Notes under the pieces: model-generated
Told to the model about the DNA's origin: nothing
Seen by the model: the letters and a program-made list of their open reading frames with translations, nothing else
Databases searched by the model: none
Shown here: positions 18,063-25,304 of the stretch, piece by piece
Layout: the number at the start of each line of letters is the position of its first letter
Numbering within the stretch: position 1 is the stretch's first letter
Translations under genes and position numbers: made by a program
Assembly: GCF_002090055.1 (NCBI RefSeq)
Contig: NZ_BBRH01000016.1
Location: 51,004 to 115,003, forward strand
DNA: 64,000 bases
Source: Demequina sp. NBRC 110051
Lineage (GTDB): Bacteria; Actinomycetota; Actinomycetes; Actinomycetales; Demequinaceae
Direction: 5' to 3'

Positions 18063-18110
18063 GCCGATGCCGTGGTGGGCCTCCGTACGGACGCCCACCA
18101 CGGCATCGGC
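18063..18110 (+). terminator. 18-bp hairpin built from two inverted GGCCGATGC-type motifs
   Basis: Arms 18063-18080 and 18093-18110 are perfectly complementary. Each carries GCCGATGCCGTGG, the window-wide over-represented motif, one in each direction. The 12-nt loop itself contains a 10-nt palindrome. The hairpin sits 6 nt after the last permease codon and is the likely transcription terminator of the sugar operon, though it lacks a T-tract. Confidence 0.75.
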
Positions 18111-18140
18111 GCGCGTAGCGCCCCGCCTACACTGGTGCGC

Positions 18141-18524
18141 GTGAGCGAGCAGCAGCCGTCCCCCGAGCCCGTCGAGTTTGATGCGGCCGACCGCGAGGTG
18201 CTGCCCGCGTCCGTGCGCCGCGCCCCCAAATTCGCGGCGTTCATCACCACCGGTGTGATCGTGGGCGGTGTCCTGGGCCTCATCCTGGGGCTGGTGCTGC
18301 CCAACTCCACCGGCGTGGGCCGCGGCACGGTGGCACTGCTGGTCGCCTCGGGCTTCATCGTGCTCGGCGTCGTCATCGGCGGCGTGGTCGCGGTGCTGCT
18401 GGATCGCGGCACCCCGCGGGAGCTCAAGGCGATGAAGGCGGCAGAGGCCGAGCCCGAGCAGCGCGAGGCCGACGGTACGGAGCCTGGCTCCCGCGAACCC
18501 GGCCCCGGCGAAACCCAGGCCTGA
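18141..18524 (+). CDS. Small two-helix membrane protein
   Basis: The 127-residue protein has two hydrophobic helices (about residues 31-52 and 61-83) between a polar N terminus and a charged Glu/Arg/Pro-rich tail, both probably cytoplasmic. I chose the GTG at 18141. TACACT at 18128-18133 lies 7 nt before it and no ribosome site is visible, so it looks leaderless; an in-frame GTG two codons upstream is possible. It sits just upstream of purF, where actinobacteria often keep a small membrane protein of unknown role. Confidence 0.65.
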   Translation: MSEQQPSPEPVEFDAADREVLPASVRRAPKFAAFITTGVIVGGVLGLILGLVLPNSTGVGRGTVALLVASGFIVLGVVIGGVVAVLLDRGTPRELKAMKAAEAEPEQREADGTEPGSREPGPGETQA

Positions 18525-18597
18525 CGATCGAGCCCCAGGGAGCATCGGCCGTGTGGGACACTTGTCCGGTGATCTCCCGCCCTCAGGAGGACTGCTG

Positions 18598-20073
18598 ATG
18601 GCCCGCGGCGATGGCCTGCTTACTCATGACCTGCTCCCCGGCGAGAAGGGCCCGCAGGATGCCTGCGGCGTCTTCGGCGTCTATGGCCCCGGCGAAGAGG
18701 TATCGAAGCTGAGTTACTTCGGCCTCTACGCCCTGCAGCACCGCGGCCAGGAGTCCGCGGGCATCGCGACGTCCGACGGCCAGAAGATCCTGGTCTACAA
18801 GGACATGGGCCTTGTCTCCCAGGTCTTCGATGAGGCCGCGCTCGAGGCGCTGACGGGCCACATGGCGGTGGGCCACGCGCGCTACTCGACGGCCGGCGCC
18901 TCCACGTGGGCGAACGCGCAGCCCACGCTAGGTCCCACCAAGAACGGCACGGTCGCGCTGGGCCACAACGGCAACCTCACCAACACGCACCGGCTTCTCG
19001 AGCTGGTCGCCGAGCGTCTGGGTGAGGACCGTCGCGACGAGATGTTCAGCGGTGGGGTGACCGACACCGCGATCCTCACGGCGCTGTTGGGCTGGGACCG
19101 CTACGACACGATCACCGAGACCGCGCTCGAGCTGCTGCCGCACGTCGAGGGCGCGTTCTCCCTGGTCTTCATGGACGAGGACACGCTGTACGCCGCCCGC
19201 GACCCGCAGGGAGTGCGCCCGCTGGTGCTGGGTAAGCTCGCCTCTGGGGGCTGGGTGGTCGCCTCCGAGACGGCCGCATTGGACATCGTGGGCGCCGTGC
19301 AGGAGCGCGAGGTCGAGCCCGGCGAGTTCCTCACCATCAACGCCGACGGCGTGCACTCTCAGCGCTTTGCCGAGGCCGCCCCTAAGGGCTGCGTCTTCGA
19401 GTACGTCTACCTGGCCCGCCCCGACACCAAGATTGCGGGGCGCGCCGTGCACGCCTCCCGTGTGGAGATGGGCCGCCAGCTGGCGCGCGAGTACCCGGTC
19501 GAGGCGGACATGGTCATGCCGACTCCTGAGTCCGGCACCCCCGCCGCAGTGGGCTACGCGCAGGAATCCGGCATCCCCTTTGGCCACGGATTGGTGAAAA
19601 ACTCGTACGTGGGCCGCACGTTCATTCAGCCCTCGCAGACCCTGCGTCAGCTGGGCATCCGCCTCAAGCTCAACCCGCTGCGCGAGCAGATCGAGGGCAA
19701 GCGCCTGGTGGTGGTCGACGACTCGATCGTGCGCGGCAACACCCAGCGCGCCGTCGTCGCCATGTTGCGCGAGGCGGGCGCTGCCGAGGTGCACCTGCGC
19801 ATCTCCTCGCCGCCCATCCAGTGGCCGTGTTTCTACGGCATCGACTTCGCGACGCGCGACGAGCTCATCGCCGTCGAGCACTCCGTTGATGAGGTGCGCC
19901 AGCACCTGGGCGCGGACTCGCTGGGCTACATCTCGGTGGACGGCATGATCGCCGCGACCGAGCAGCCGCGCTCACGTCTCTGCACGGCCTGCTTCACCGG
20001 TGAGTACCCCATCGAGCCGCCCGTGAGCGCGCGTCACCTGCTTCTCAACCAGCCCGTGGAGGTCTCCTCGTGA
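18598..20073 (+). CDS. purF: Amidophosphoribosyltransferase PurF
   Basis: This enzyme makes phosphoribosylamine from PRPP and glutamine, the first step of purine synthesis. Of 491 residues, the first 22 form a propeptide that should be removed to expose the N-terminal nucleophile C23 (DACGVFG). The glutaminase half includes ALQHRGQESAGIA, and the PRPP loop VVVDDSIVRGNT lies near residue 371. Cysteines in KGCVFEY, WPCFYGID and LCTACFTGEYP match the 4Fe-4S ligands of the Bacillus-type enzyme. CAGGAGG precedes the ATG. The stop overlaps purM by 4 nt. Confidence 0.97.
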   Translation: MARGDGLLTHDLLPGEKGPQDACGVFGVYGPGEEVSKLSYFGLYALQHRGQESAGIATSDGQKILVYKDMGLVSQVFDEAALEALTGHMAVGHARYSTAGASTWANAQPTLGPTKNGTVALGHNGNLTNTHRLLELVAERLGEDRRDEMFSGGVTDTAILTALLGWDRYDTITETALELLPHVEGAFSLVFMDEDTLYAARDPQGVRPLVLGKLASGGWVVASETAALDIVGAVQEREVEPGEFLTINADGVHSQRFAEAAPKGCVFEYVYLARPDTKIAGRAVHASRVEMGRQLAREYPVEADMVMPTPESGTPAAVGYAQESGIPFGHGLVKNSYVGRTFIQPSQTLRQLGIRLKLNPLREQIEGKRLVVVDDSIVRGNTQRAVVAMLREAGAAEVHLRISSPPIQWPCFYGIDFATRDELIAVEHSVDEVRQHLGADSLGYISVDGMIAATEQPRSRLCTACFTGEYPIEPPVSARHLLLNQPVEVSS

Positions 20074-21173
20074 CCGAGCCCATCACCTATGCCGGCGCCG
20101 GCGTCGACACCGAGGCGGGCGATAAGGCCGTCGAGCTGATGAAGTCCGCGGTCTCGCGCACCCATGGGCCCGAGGTGCTCGGCGGCGTGGGTGCGTTCGC
20201 GGGGCTGTTCGATGCGTCCGCGTTGAAGGCGTACGACCGGCCGCTACTGGCGTCCTCGACGGACGGCGTCGGCACCAAGATCGTCATCGCCCGTGCGCTG
20301 GACGTGCACGACACCATCGGCCAGGACCTGGTCGCGATGGTCGTGGACGACATCGTGGTGTGCGGCGCGAAGCCGCTCGTCATGACCGACTACATCGCGT
20401 GTGGGCGCGTGGTGCCCGAGCGCATCGCGGACATCGTGCGCGGCATCGCCGAGGGCTGCGAGATGGCCGGCGTGGCGCTGGTGGGCGGCGAGACCGCCGA
20501 GCACCCCGGCGTCATGGAGCCCGACGACTACGACGTGGCCGGCGCCGCGGTGGGCGTGGTCGAGGCTTCCGAGGTTCTCGGGGCGGAGCGCGTGCGCGAA
20601 GGCGATGTCGTGGTGGCCATGGCGTCCTCCGGTCTGCACTCGAACGGATACTCGCTGGTGCGCCGCGTGGTCTCCCACGCCGGCTGGCAGCTTGACACCT
20701 CGTTGCCCGAGCTCGGCCGCACCGTGGGCGAGGAGCTCCTGGAGCCCACCCGCATCTACTCGCAGCTGTGCGTCGCGCTCGCGGCCTCTGTGCCCGGCCT
20801 GCGCGCCTTCTCGCACGTGACCGGCGGCGGCCTGGGCGCCAACGTGGCGCGCGTGCTGCCCAAGGGCCTGGCGGCAACCGTGTCACGCGACGCGTGGGAC
20901 CTGCCCGCCGTGTTCTCCGTGGTGCAGGCGGCCGGCTCCGTGCCGTGGAACGATCTCGAGTCGACGCTCAACATGGGTGTGGGCATGGTCGCCGTGGTGG
21001 CGCCCGAGGACGCCGAGGGCCTCATGGCCACCTCGCGCGCCGCGGGCGTTGAGGCGTGGACGTTGGGCGAGATCGTCGCGGACGACGGCCGCACCACGTC
21101 GCCCGACACCATCCGGGGCGCCAAGGGCGTCGACGGGGGAGCGGTCTACCTCAGCGGGGCCTACCGGGCCTAG
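20070..21173 (+). CDS. purM: Phosphoribosylformylglycinamidine cyclo-ligase PurM
   Basis: The 367-residue AIR synthetase closes the imidazole ring of FGAM with ATP, directly after the PurL step. Landmarks are TYAGAGVDTEAGDKAVELMK, LASSTDGVGTKIVIA, GGETAEHPGVM, SSGLHSNGYSLVRRVV and FSHVTGGGLGANVARVLP. It begins with a GTG inside the GTGA overlap with purF, so translation is coupled. In Streptomyces the next genes are DUF3073 and bldC. Here an extra gene with flanking repeats intervenes. Confidence 0.97.
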   Translation: MTEPITYAGAGVDTEAGDKAVELMKSAVSRTHGPEVLGGVGAFAGLFDASALKAYDRPLLASSTDGVGTKIVIARALDVHDTIGQDLVAMVVDDIVVCGAKPLVMTDYIACGRVVPERIADIVRGIAEGCEMAGVALVGGETAEHPGVMEPDDYDVAGAAVGVVEASEVLGAERVREGDVVVAMASSGLHSNGYSLVRRVVSHAGWQLDTSLPELGRTVGEELLEPTRIYSQLCVALAASVPGLRAFSHVTGGGLGANVARVLPKGLAATVSRDAWDLPAVFSVVQAAGSVPWNDLESTLNMGVGMVAVVAPEDAEGLMATSRAAGVEAWTLGEIVADDGRTTSPDTIRGAKGVDGGAVYLSGAYRA

Positions 21174-21229
21174 GCGGCACCGCCCCGGCGGTTGCCCCCT
21201 CGCCCACGCGGCTACCCCTCCGCGTGACA

Positions 21230-21304
21230 AAGTGACGGTGTTGGGGCAGACACGCCGGTGGAGAGCGCGCGACACGCGGCACGCCATCGAGATCACCGTC
21301 ACTT
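21230..21304 (-). repeat. 75-bp palindromic element, copy C
   Basis: Copy C has the same 75-nt length and block spacing as copies A and B but is in reverse orientation. Arms are 21230-21240 and 21294-21304. It overlaps the 3' end of the 21299-22150 gene: its terminal AAG-TGA supplies that gene's last Lys codon and stop. The right end also forms a small hairpin, CGTCAC-TTG-GTGACG. Confidence 0.85.
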
Positions 21305-22150
21305 GGTGACGCCCAGGGCTCTCAGACGCAGCAGCGCAGCCCTGACATCCGCCACCACGGCCGTGATGTTGCTGTCGACGTCGTGTCTGGTGAACCTGAT
21401 CGTGGGCAGCCCGTAGATACCGAGTGCCACGCGGTCGCGGCGGCGATCAGTCTCGAAGGACTCCTCGTTCATGTGATAGGTCCGGCCGTCAACCTCGACC
21501 ACGAGCGCATCATTCACCACCATGTCCGCTCGTCCCAGCAACGGCATGACGACCTGCACCTCGACCTTGAGCCCGGCCTCGAGGAGCGCCACGCGTACTT
21601 TTGTCTCGGGCGGCGATTGCGACCCGGGATTCGCGAACCTGCGCAACCACGCCCGTCGCCGCGCGGGGGTGATCGTGAAGCGGTCGATGTCCTGCGCTCC
21701 GACCATGCCTTGCGACAGCGCAGCGTCGAGTGCGATCAGCTGGTGGAGGCGCGACAGGCACCGAGACGACGAGTCCAGGGCGCGGAGCACGGCGGAGCCG
21801 TCGTGCGGAGGGGATGTGAACCAATGCGGATGGAGGCTGTCAGGCAGTTGCCGGTGCCGGCCGCCCGTCGAGCGGCCGAGAGGCACGGCAACGTGGAGCC
21901 GGGAGTCACGAGTGGGCGCGGGCAGGCCCAAGCGCCGTAGCGCGGTCACGCATGTGCGCTCTACTCGGAAGATCCTCTCGGCGCGCACCAGGGGATCCGC
22001 GTTCTGCAGGCAAGAGAAGCCGCGCGCCGGGTGGAGGACGTCGCCAGCCTGACGCGCACGCGCGAGATCACGGCTCGTCACCCCACGTCGCTTGAGTTCT
22101 GCAGTCGACGCCACGCCGCCCAGAGACGCGAGGATTGCGATGATGTCCAT
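21299..22150 (-). CDS. DUF559/AbiEi-like protein with PD-(D/E)xK endonuclease-type fold
   Basis: The 283-residue protein has an N-terminal winged-helix-like region (IIAILASLGGVASTAELKRRGV, as in AbiEi-type antitoxins). The C-terminal DUF559 domain resembles Vsr endonucleases: E182 in PPETKVRVALLEAG, D209 in GRADMVV, then E219 and D221 in LVVEVDGRTYH. Such proteins are numerous and poorly understood in actinobacteria. The gene lies between purM and DUF3073, where Streptomyces has none, and is bracketed by repeat copies D and C in its own orientation. Its stop codon comes from copy C. DNA processing of the repeats is speculation. Confidence 0.75.
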   Translation of the reverse strand: MDIIAILASLGGVASTAELKRRGVTSRDLARARQAGDVLHPARGFSCLQNADPLVRAERIFRVERTCVTALRRLGLPAPTRDSRLHVAVPLGRSTGGRHRQLPDSLHPHWFTSPPHDGSAVLRALDSSSRCLSRLHQLIALDAALSQGMVGAQDIDRFTITPARRRAWLRRFANPGSQSPPETKVRVALLEAGLKVEVQVVMPLLGRADMVVNDALVVEVDGRTYHMNEESFETDRRRDRVALGIYGLPTIRFTRHDVDSNITAVVADVRAALLRLRALGVTK

Positions 22151-22215
22151 GCCGCGAGCCTCGTGCGAACTCCGGTGATCGCGCTCTCGTGCGTGGAAAA
22201 CGGGGGAGAACCGTC

Positions 22216-22296
22216 ACGATGTGACGGTCTTGGGGACGACACGCCGTCTGCGAACCCGCGACACGCGGTGGTGCGTCCCGATCACCGTCACATCGT
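22216..22296 (-). repeat. 75-bp palindromic element, copy D
   Basis: The outer arms are a perfect 13-bp inverted repeat (22216-22228 and 22284-22296); the 75-nt core is 22219-22293. Orientation is reverse, as in copy C, giving a direct-repeat pair around the 21299-22150 gene. It uses ATGTGACGGT where the others have AAGTGACGGT, with the matching change in the other arm, so pairing is conserved. Its left end also forms ACCGTCAC-GAT-GTGACGGT. Confidence 0.85.
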
Positions 22297-22300
22297 CACT

Positions 22301-22373
22301 GGGGACGTGGGGACGTGGGGACGTGGGGACGTGGGGACGTGGGGACGTGGGGGACGTGGAGACGTGGAGACGT
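22301..22373. repeat. Tandem octanucleotide array GGGGACGT
   Basis: Six perfect GGGGACGT units are followed by one unit with an extra G and two GGAGACGT variants. The array begins 5 nt from the edge of repeat copy D. It lies in the intergenic region upstream of the DUF559 gene and downstream of the DUF3073 gene. Such arrays change length by slippage. It encodes no evident protein. Confidence 0.9.
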
Positions 22374-22439
22374 GGGAAGTGCTGCGGGGGGTGGGACAGG
22401 GACGTATGGCCACCGCGCGAGCCCCCCGGGCACGCCGAA

Positions 22440-22467
22440 AGCGCGCCAGCCGCGTGGCCGGCGCGCT
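22440..22467 (-). terminator. Hairpin terminator of the DUF3073 gene
   Basis: On the minus strand AGCGCGCCGGCC (22467-22456) pairs with GGCTGGCGCGCT (22451-22440) with one wobble and a 4-nt loop, then TTTC follows. It begins 19 nt after the DUF3073 stop codon. Confidence 0.6.
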
Positions 22468-22485
22468 CAGGTGGAGCGAAGGCGC

Positions 22486-22659
22486 TTAGCGCTCGTCGTC
22501 GTCCGCCCAGCGGTCGTACTTGTCGTCGGCCTCATCGGGCTCCTCGGCAGAATGGCCGATCAACTCGCGCTCGAGGTCGCGAATGTCGCTGCCGTGGTTC
22601 GAGTACTTGAGCTGACGCGCGATCTTCGCGTCCTTAGCCTTCTGACGGCCGCGCCCCAT
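22486..22659 (-). CDS. DUF3073 family protein
   Basis: The 57-residue product begins MGRGRQKAKDAKIARQLKYS, the hallmark of the actinobacterial DUF3073 family, and ends in an acidic tail (EEPDEADDKYDRWADDDER). It is small, strongly charged and probably cytoplasmic; no function is known. It lies divergent from bldC as in Streptomyces, where the family is a fixed neighbour of purM and bldC. The start is the ATG at 22657-22659. Confidence 0.88.
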   Translation of the reverse strand: MGRGRQKAKDAKIARQLKYSNHGSDIRDLERELIGHSAEEPDEADDKYDRWADDDER

Positions 22660-22812
22660 GTCGCCGCCCCTTCCGCTCGTCGCGGGCGCGCGTATTTCGC
22701 GGGCCCTGCGTGATGAGTGCTGAGTAGAACTTTACAACGTGCGGGGGCGTGATTGCGACTCCCTCGGCGCACTGGAGCGCCGCGACACGTGAAGCGATCG
22801 ATCCAAAAAACC

Positions 22813-22890
22813 GGAACTTCTCTCCCAAAACGACGTCATAATCGAGAATGTGAACGGTCTCATCGTTCACAAGGCCCCAACGACGGGGCC
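22813..22890 (+). promoter_or_regulatory. Candidate ECF-type promoter and hairpins upstream of bldC
   Basis: GGAAC (22813-22817) and CGTC (22834-22837) are 16 nt apart, the layout of ECF sigma-factor promoters. Downstream lie an inverted repeat TGTGAACG/CGTTCACA (22849-22856, 22864-22871) and a hairpin GGCCCC/GGGGCC (22873-22890), both in the leader. The region is notably A/T-rich for this genome. The sigma-factor class is inference. Confidence 0.45.
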
Positions 22891-22922
22891 ATACACGCCA
22901 TGAATTCTGAGGGGAATCACGG

Positions 22923-23126
22923 ATGATGACAGACGTTGTCAAGGAACCGGAGAAGCTGCTGACGCCGAGTGAGGTGGCCGCGATCTTCCGCGTCGATCCC
23001 AAGACGGTGACCCGGTGGGCCAAGGTCGGCAAGCTTTCTTCGATTCGCACGCTCGGCGGCCACCGCCGCTTCCGCGCCGCGGAGGTCAACGAGCTGTTGG
23101 CAAAAGCGCAGGAACAGAGCGCCTAG
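22923..23126 (+). CDS. bldC: BldC-family MerR-type transcriptional regulator
   Basis: The 67-residue product is almost entirely a winged helix-turn-helix: LLTPSEVAAIFRVDPKTVTRWAKVGKLSSIRTLGGHRRFRAAEVNELL. This is the BldC core and lacks the dimerisation coil and effector domain of ordinary MerR proteins. BldC binds head-to-tail on direct repeats and controls development in Streptomyces; in unicellular relatives its role is less clear. GAGGGG lies upstream of two adjacent ATGs (22923 and 22926). Confidence 0.93.
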   Translation: MMTDVVKEPEKLLTPSEVAAIFRVDPKTVTRWAKVGKLSSIRTLGGHRRFRAAEVNELLAKAQEQSA

Positions 23127-23157
23127 CCGGGCGGGTGGCGGGCGTACGCTGACGCCT

Positions 23158-23709
23158 GTGTCCGCCCCCGTCTTCGTCTGTGAGCATTCCACCCCCGTCG
23201 GCCCCCTGACCGTCGCGGTGAGCGCCGCGGACGGCGTGGTGCGCGCGGCCAGCTTCCTTCCAGTCGAGGAGGCGGTGCGGCGCTTTCCGCGCGCCGTCGT
23301 GCAACCGGGCTGGGCCGAGCATGCCCAATCCCAGGTGGCCGATGCCGTGGCCGGCTGGATTTCCGGAGACGACTCCGCGCTCATGACGCTTCCGGTCGCC
23401 CAGGAGGGCGGCGCGTTCACCCAGGAGGTATGGGCCCAGATGCGTACCGTTCCGGCGGGCAGAACCGTGTCCTATGGCGAGCTCGCCGAGATGGCGGGCA
23501 GGCCCCGTGCCGCCCGCGCCGTGGGCACCGCGTGTGCGGGCAACACCGTCGCGGCCCTCGTGCCGTGCCACCGTGTGGTCCAGGCCGGGGGACGGCTGGG
23601 GTCGTATGGGTTCGGCGGCATCGAAAACAAGGCGGCCCTCCTGAGGCTCGAGGGGGTGGAGGTGTCCTCGGCGACGCCCGCCGCCCGGCTCGTGGAGCGC
23701 ACCGCGTGA
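23158..23709 (+). CDS. ogt: Methylated-DNA--protein-cysteine methyltransferase
   Basis: The 183-residue repair protein transfers alkyl groups from O6-alkylguanine to its own Cys. The active motif PCHRVV places the acceptor at C137, preceded by the helix-turn-helix AGRTVSYGELAEMAGRPRAARAVGTACAGN. The C-terminal SYGFGGIENKAALLRLEG is also typical. The GTG start at 23158 is preceded 7 nt upstream by TACGCT (23145-23150) with no ribosome site, so the transcript is probably leaderless. The stop overlaps the next gene by 4 nt. Confidence 0.93.
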   Translation: MSAPVFVCEHSTPVGPLTVAVSAADGVVRAASFLPVEEAVRRFPRAVVQPGWAEHAQSQVADAVAGWISGDDSALMTLPVAQEGGAFTQEVWAQMRTVPAGRTVSYGELAEMAGRPRAARAVGTACAGNTVAALVPCHRVVQAGGRLGSYGFGGIENKAALLRLEGVEVSSATPAARLVERTA

Positions 23710-24644
23710 CGCCGGCCGATGCCCCGCTACGCGCGTGGCTCCCGTACTTCCTGGGCGTCTCGGCGGCGTGGGGCGCGAGCTTCCTGTTCATCTCCATTGC
23801 GCTGCGCACGTTCGCGCCCACCCAGGTCGCGTTCGGCCGGGTGCTCTTCGGTGCGATCACCTTGATCGCGCTCGTCGTCATCACCCGGAACGTCCCGCGC
23901 CTCACATGGAGCAAGGTGGGCGCCGTCGCCGTGGTCGCTGCGTTCATGTCGGGCATCCCCCTGGTCCTGATCCCTGCCGCGCAGCAACACATCTCGTCCA
24001 TCTTGGCGAGCCTGCTGAACGCGACCACGCCTCTATGGACGGCGCTGTTTGTCGCGTTGTTGATCCCGGCGGAGCGTGTCACCAGGGCCCAGCTGACGGG
24101 GCTCGTCATCGGCGCCCTGGGCATCGCGATCCTGCTGGGCGCGTGGCGCGTGGCAGACTTCCCGGTGCTGGGAGCGGCGCTGATGTTGGGAGCGACCGCT
24201 TGCTACGGCATCGGCTCCACGCTGTCGCGTCTCCTGCTTAGCCGGGTCCAGGACTCTCCGGCGGCGCTGTCCTCGATGCAGATCACGGTGTCCGCGTTGC
24301 TGCTCGCGCCCTTCGCGCTGGCCGCGCCCACACCCGAGCCGGGCTCCCTCGCGCTGAACTCCGTGTCTCTGTGGGCGATCGTGGCGCTGGGCGTGACCGG
24401 CACGTCGTTTGCCTACGTGTGGTTCTGGAAGGTGGTGAAGGTCGCTGGGGCGACCACGGCATCGTCCGTCACCTACGTGGTGCCCGTCGTCGCGACCTTC
24501 CTCGGCATCGTCGTGCTGGGAGAGAAGCTGGCGTGGTACGAGGTCGCGGGCGCCGTCGTGGTGTTCGCCGGTGTGTGGCTCGCGCAGCGCAAGCCCAAGG
24601 CCCGCCCGGAGGCGATGCCCGAGCTGAAGGGCTCCGCGGCTTAG
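23706..24644 (+). CDS. EamA/DMT-family transporter
   Basis: The 312-residue membrane protein has ten predicted helices in two EamA repeats (AWGASFLFISIALRTFAPTQVAFGRVLFGA; ALGVTGTSFAYVWFWKVVKVAGATTASSVTYVVPVVATFLGIVVLGEKL). Family members export metabolites or amino acids, but the substrate here is unknown. It starts with GTG in the GTGA overlap with ogt, so the two genes are co-translated. It converges on the next gene with a 4-nt overlap of the 3' ends. Confidence 0.88.
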   Translation: MTPADAPLRAWLPYFLGVSAAWGASFLFISIALRTFAPTQVAFGRVLFGAITLIALVVITRNVPRLTWSKVGAVAVVAAFMSGIPLVLIPAAQQHISSILASLLNATTPLWTALFVALLIPAERVTRAQLTGLVIGALGIAILLGAWRVADFPVLGAALMLGATACYGIGSTLSRLLLSRVQDSPAALSSMQITVSALLLAPFALAAPTPEPGSLALNSVSLWAIVALGVTGTSFAYVWFWKVVKVAGATTASSVTYVVPVVATFLGIVVLGEKLAWYEVAGAVVVFAGVWLAQRKPKARPEAMPELKGSAA

Positions 24645-25012
24645 AAGACCGAGTCCTTGATGCGCTGGATCGAGGCGGCCGGGTAGATGTCCTTGTAGCG
24701 CTTGATCTTGCTGGCGCCGATGCCGGCGAAGATCAGGATGACCAGCAGCATGGCGCCGGCGACGACGAGCGCGGCGAGCCACACGGGCCACACCACGGAC
24801 AGACCCGCGATGGCCGCGACGATCAGGACGAAGAACAGGAAGAAGCCGAGCGCGGCGGCCGCGGCGATAAGGCCGATGCCGATGCCGAGCTGGCGCCCCT
24901 TGACCTTCAGCTCGAGCTTGATCACCTCGGACTCGGCCTTGATCGTGGCGATCCACTGGCCGGCGATCGCGCCGAGCAGGGTGTTGAGCAGGGTCTTGCC
25001 GAAGCTGGCCAT
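24641..25012 (-). CDS. Phage-holin-like (DUF1469) membrane protein
   Basis: The 123-residue protein has two long hydrophobic helices (about residues 44-70 and 76-101) after an amphipathic N-terminal part, the layout of the Phage_holin_3_6/DUF1469 family of actinobacterial membrane proteins. These are cellular proteins of unknown role, not phage parts. I chose ATG 25010-25012 with GAGGAG 7 nt upstream, rather than a start five codons earlier. The stop overlaps the transporter's stop. Confidence 0.7.
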   Translation of the reverse strand: MASFGKTLLNTLLGAIAGQWIATIKAESEVIKLELKVKGRQLGIGIGLIAAAAALGFFLFFVLIVAAIAGLSVVWPVWLAALVVAGAMLLVILIFAGIGASKIKRYKDIYPAASIQRIKDSVF

Positions 25013-25134
25013 GGCTGGTCTCCTCAAAGTTTGCGTTGTGCCCAGTCAACCGCCTGGTACCGGGCGAGCGCAAACGAATGGCGCGATCCGTGGGGAGCCG
25101 ACCGCAGCATCGGCCCGTCGCCAAGACAAAGCGA

Positions 25135-25160
25135 AAGGCCCTCGGTTTCCCGAGGGCCTT
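25135..25160 (-). terminator. Terminator after tRNA-Phe
   Basis: An 11-bp perfect stem (25135-25145 with 25150-25160) and a 4-nt loop lie 8 nt beyond the tRNA-Phe 3' end on the minus strand, followed by TCGCTTTG. It is the likely end of the Glu-Asp-Phe tRNA transcript. Confidence 0.75.
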
Positions 25161-25168
25161 CCGTGCCG

Positions 25169-25241
25169 TGGCTCCGACCGGCGTCGATCCGGTGACCTTT
25201 CGATTTTCAGTCGAACGCTCTACCAACTGAGCTACAGAGCC
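25169..25241 (-). tRNA. tRNA-Phe (GAA)
   Basis: 73 nt. The acceptor stem GGCTCTG/CGGAGCC has one G-T pair. The D arm is GCTC/GAGC, the anticodon loop CTGAAAA within stem TTCGA/TCGAA, and the T stem ACCGG/CCGGT. The discriminator is A. CCA is not encoded. Confidence 0.95.
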
Positions 25242-25271
25242 AATCGCAGGGGTGGAGCCCCGCTTGCGCGA

Positions 25272-25295
25272 AAGCCCCTCCGAATGAAGGGGCTT
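25272..25295 (-). terminator. Hairpin between tRNA-Asp and tRNA-Phe
   Basis: AAGCCCCT and AGGGGCTT (25272-25279, 25288-25295) form an 8-bp stem with an 8-nt loop, and TTTCGCG-type sequence follows on the minus strand. It may be a processing hairpin or a partial terminator. Confidence 0.4.
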
Positions 25296-25304
25296 GTCGC
25301 ACCG

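Larger units (their letters stand above)
22151..22485. other. Gene-free stretch between DUF559 and DUF3073 genes
   Basis: The 335 nt contain repeat copy D, the octanucleotide array and a terminator for the DUF3073 gene. I see no convincing reading frame. The promoter of the DUF559 gene must lie in or beside copy D, whose inner edge is about 66 nt from its start codon. Confidence 0.6.

Noticed and set aside
10828..22293. The 75-bp elements as ordinary terminators
   Set aside because: The arms are about 50 nt apart, lengths are identical, internal direct repeats are conserved, and copies B and D lie upstream of genes rather than at 3' ends.
22301..22373. CRISPR array
   Set aside because: The units are 8 nt with no spacers, and no cas genes are present, so it is a simple tandem repeat.
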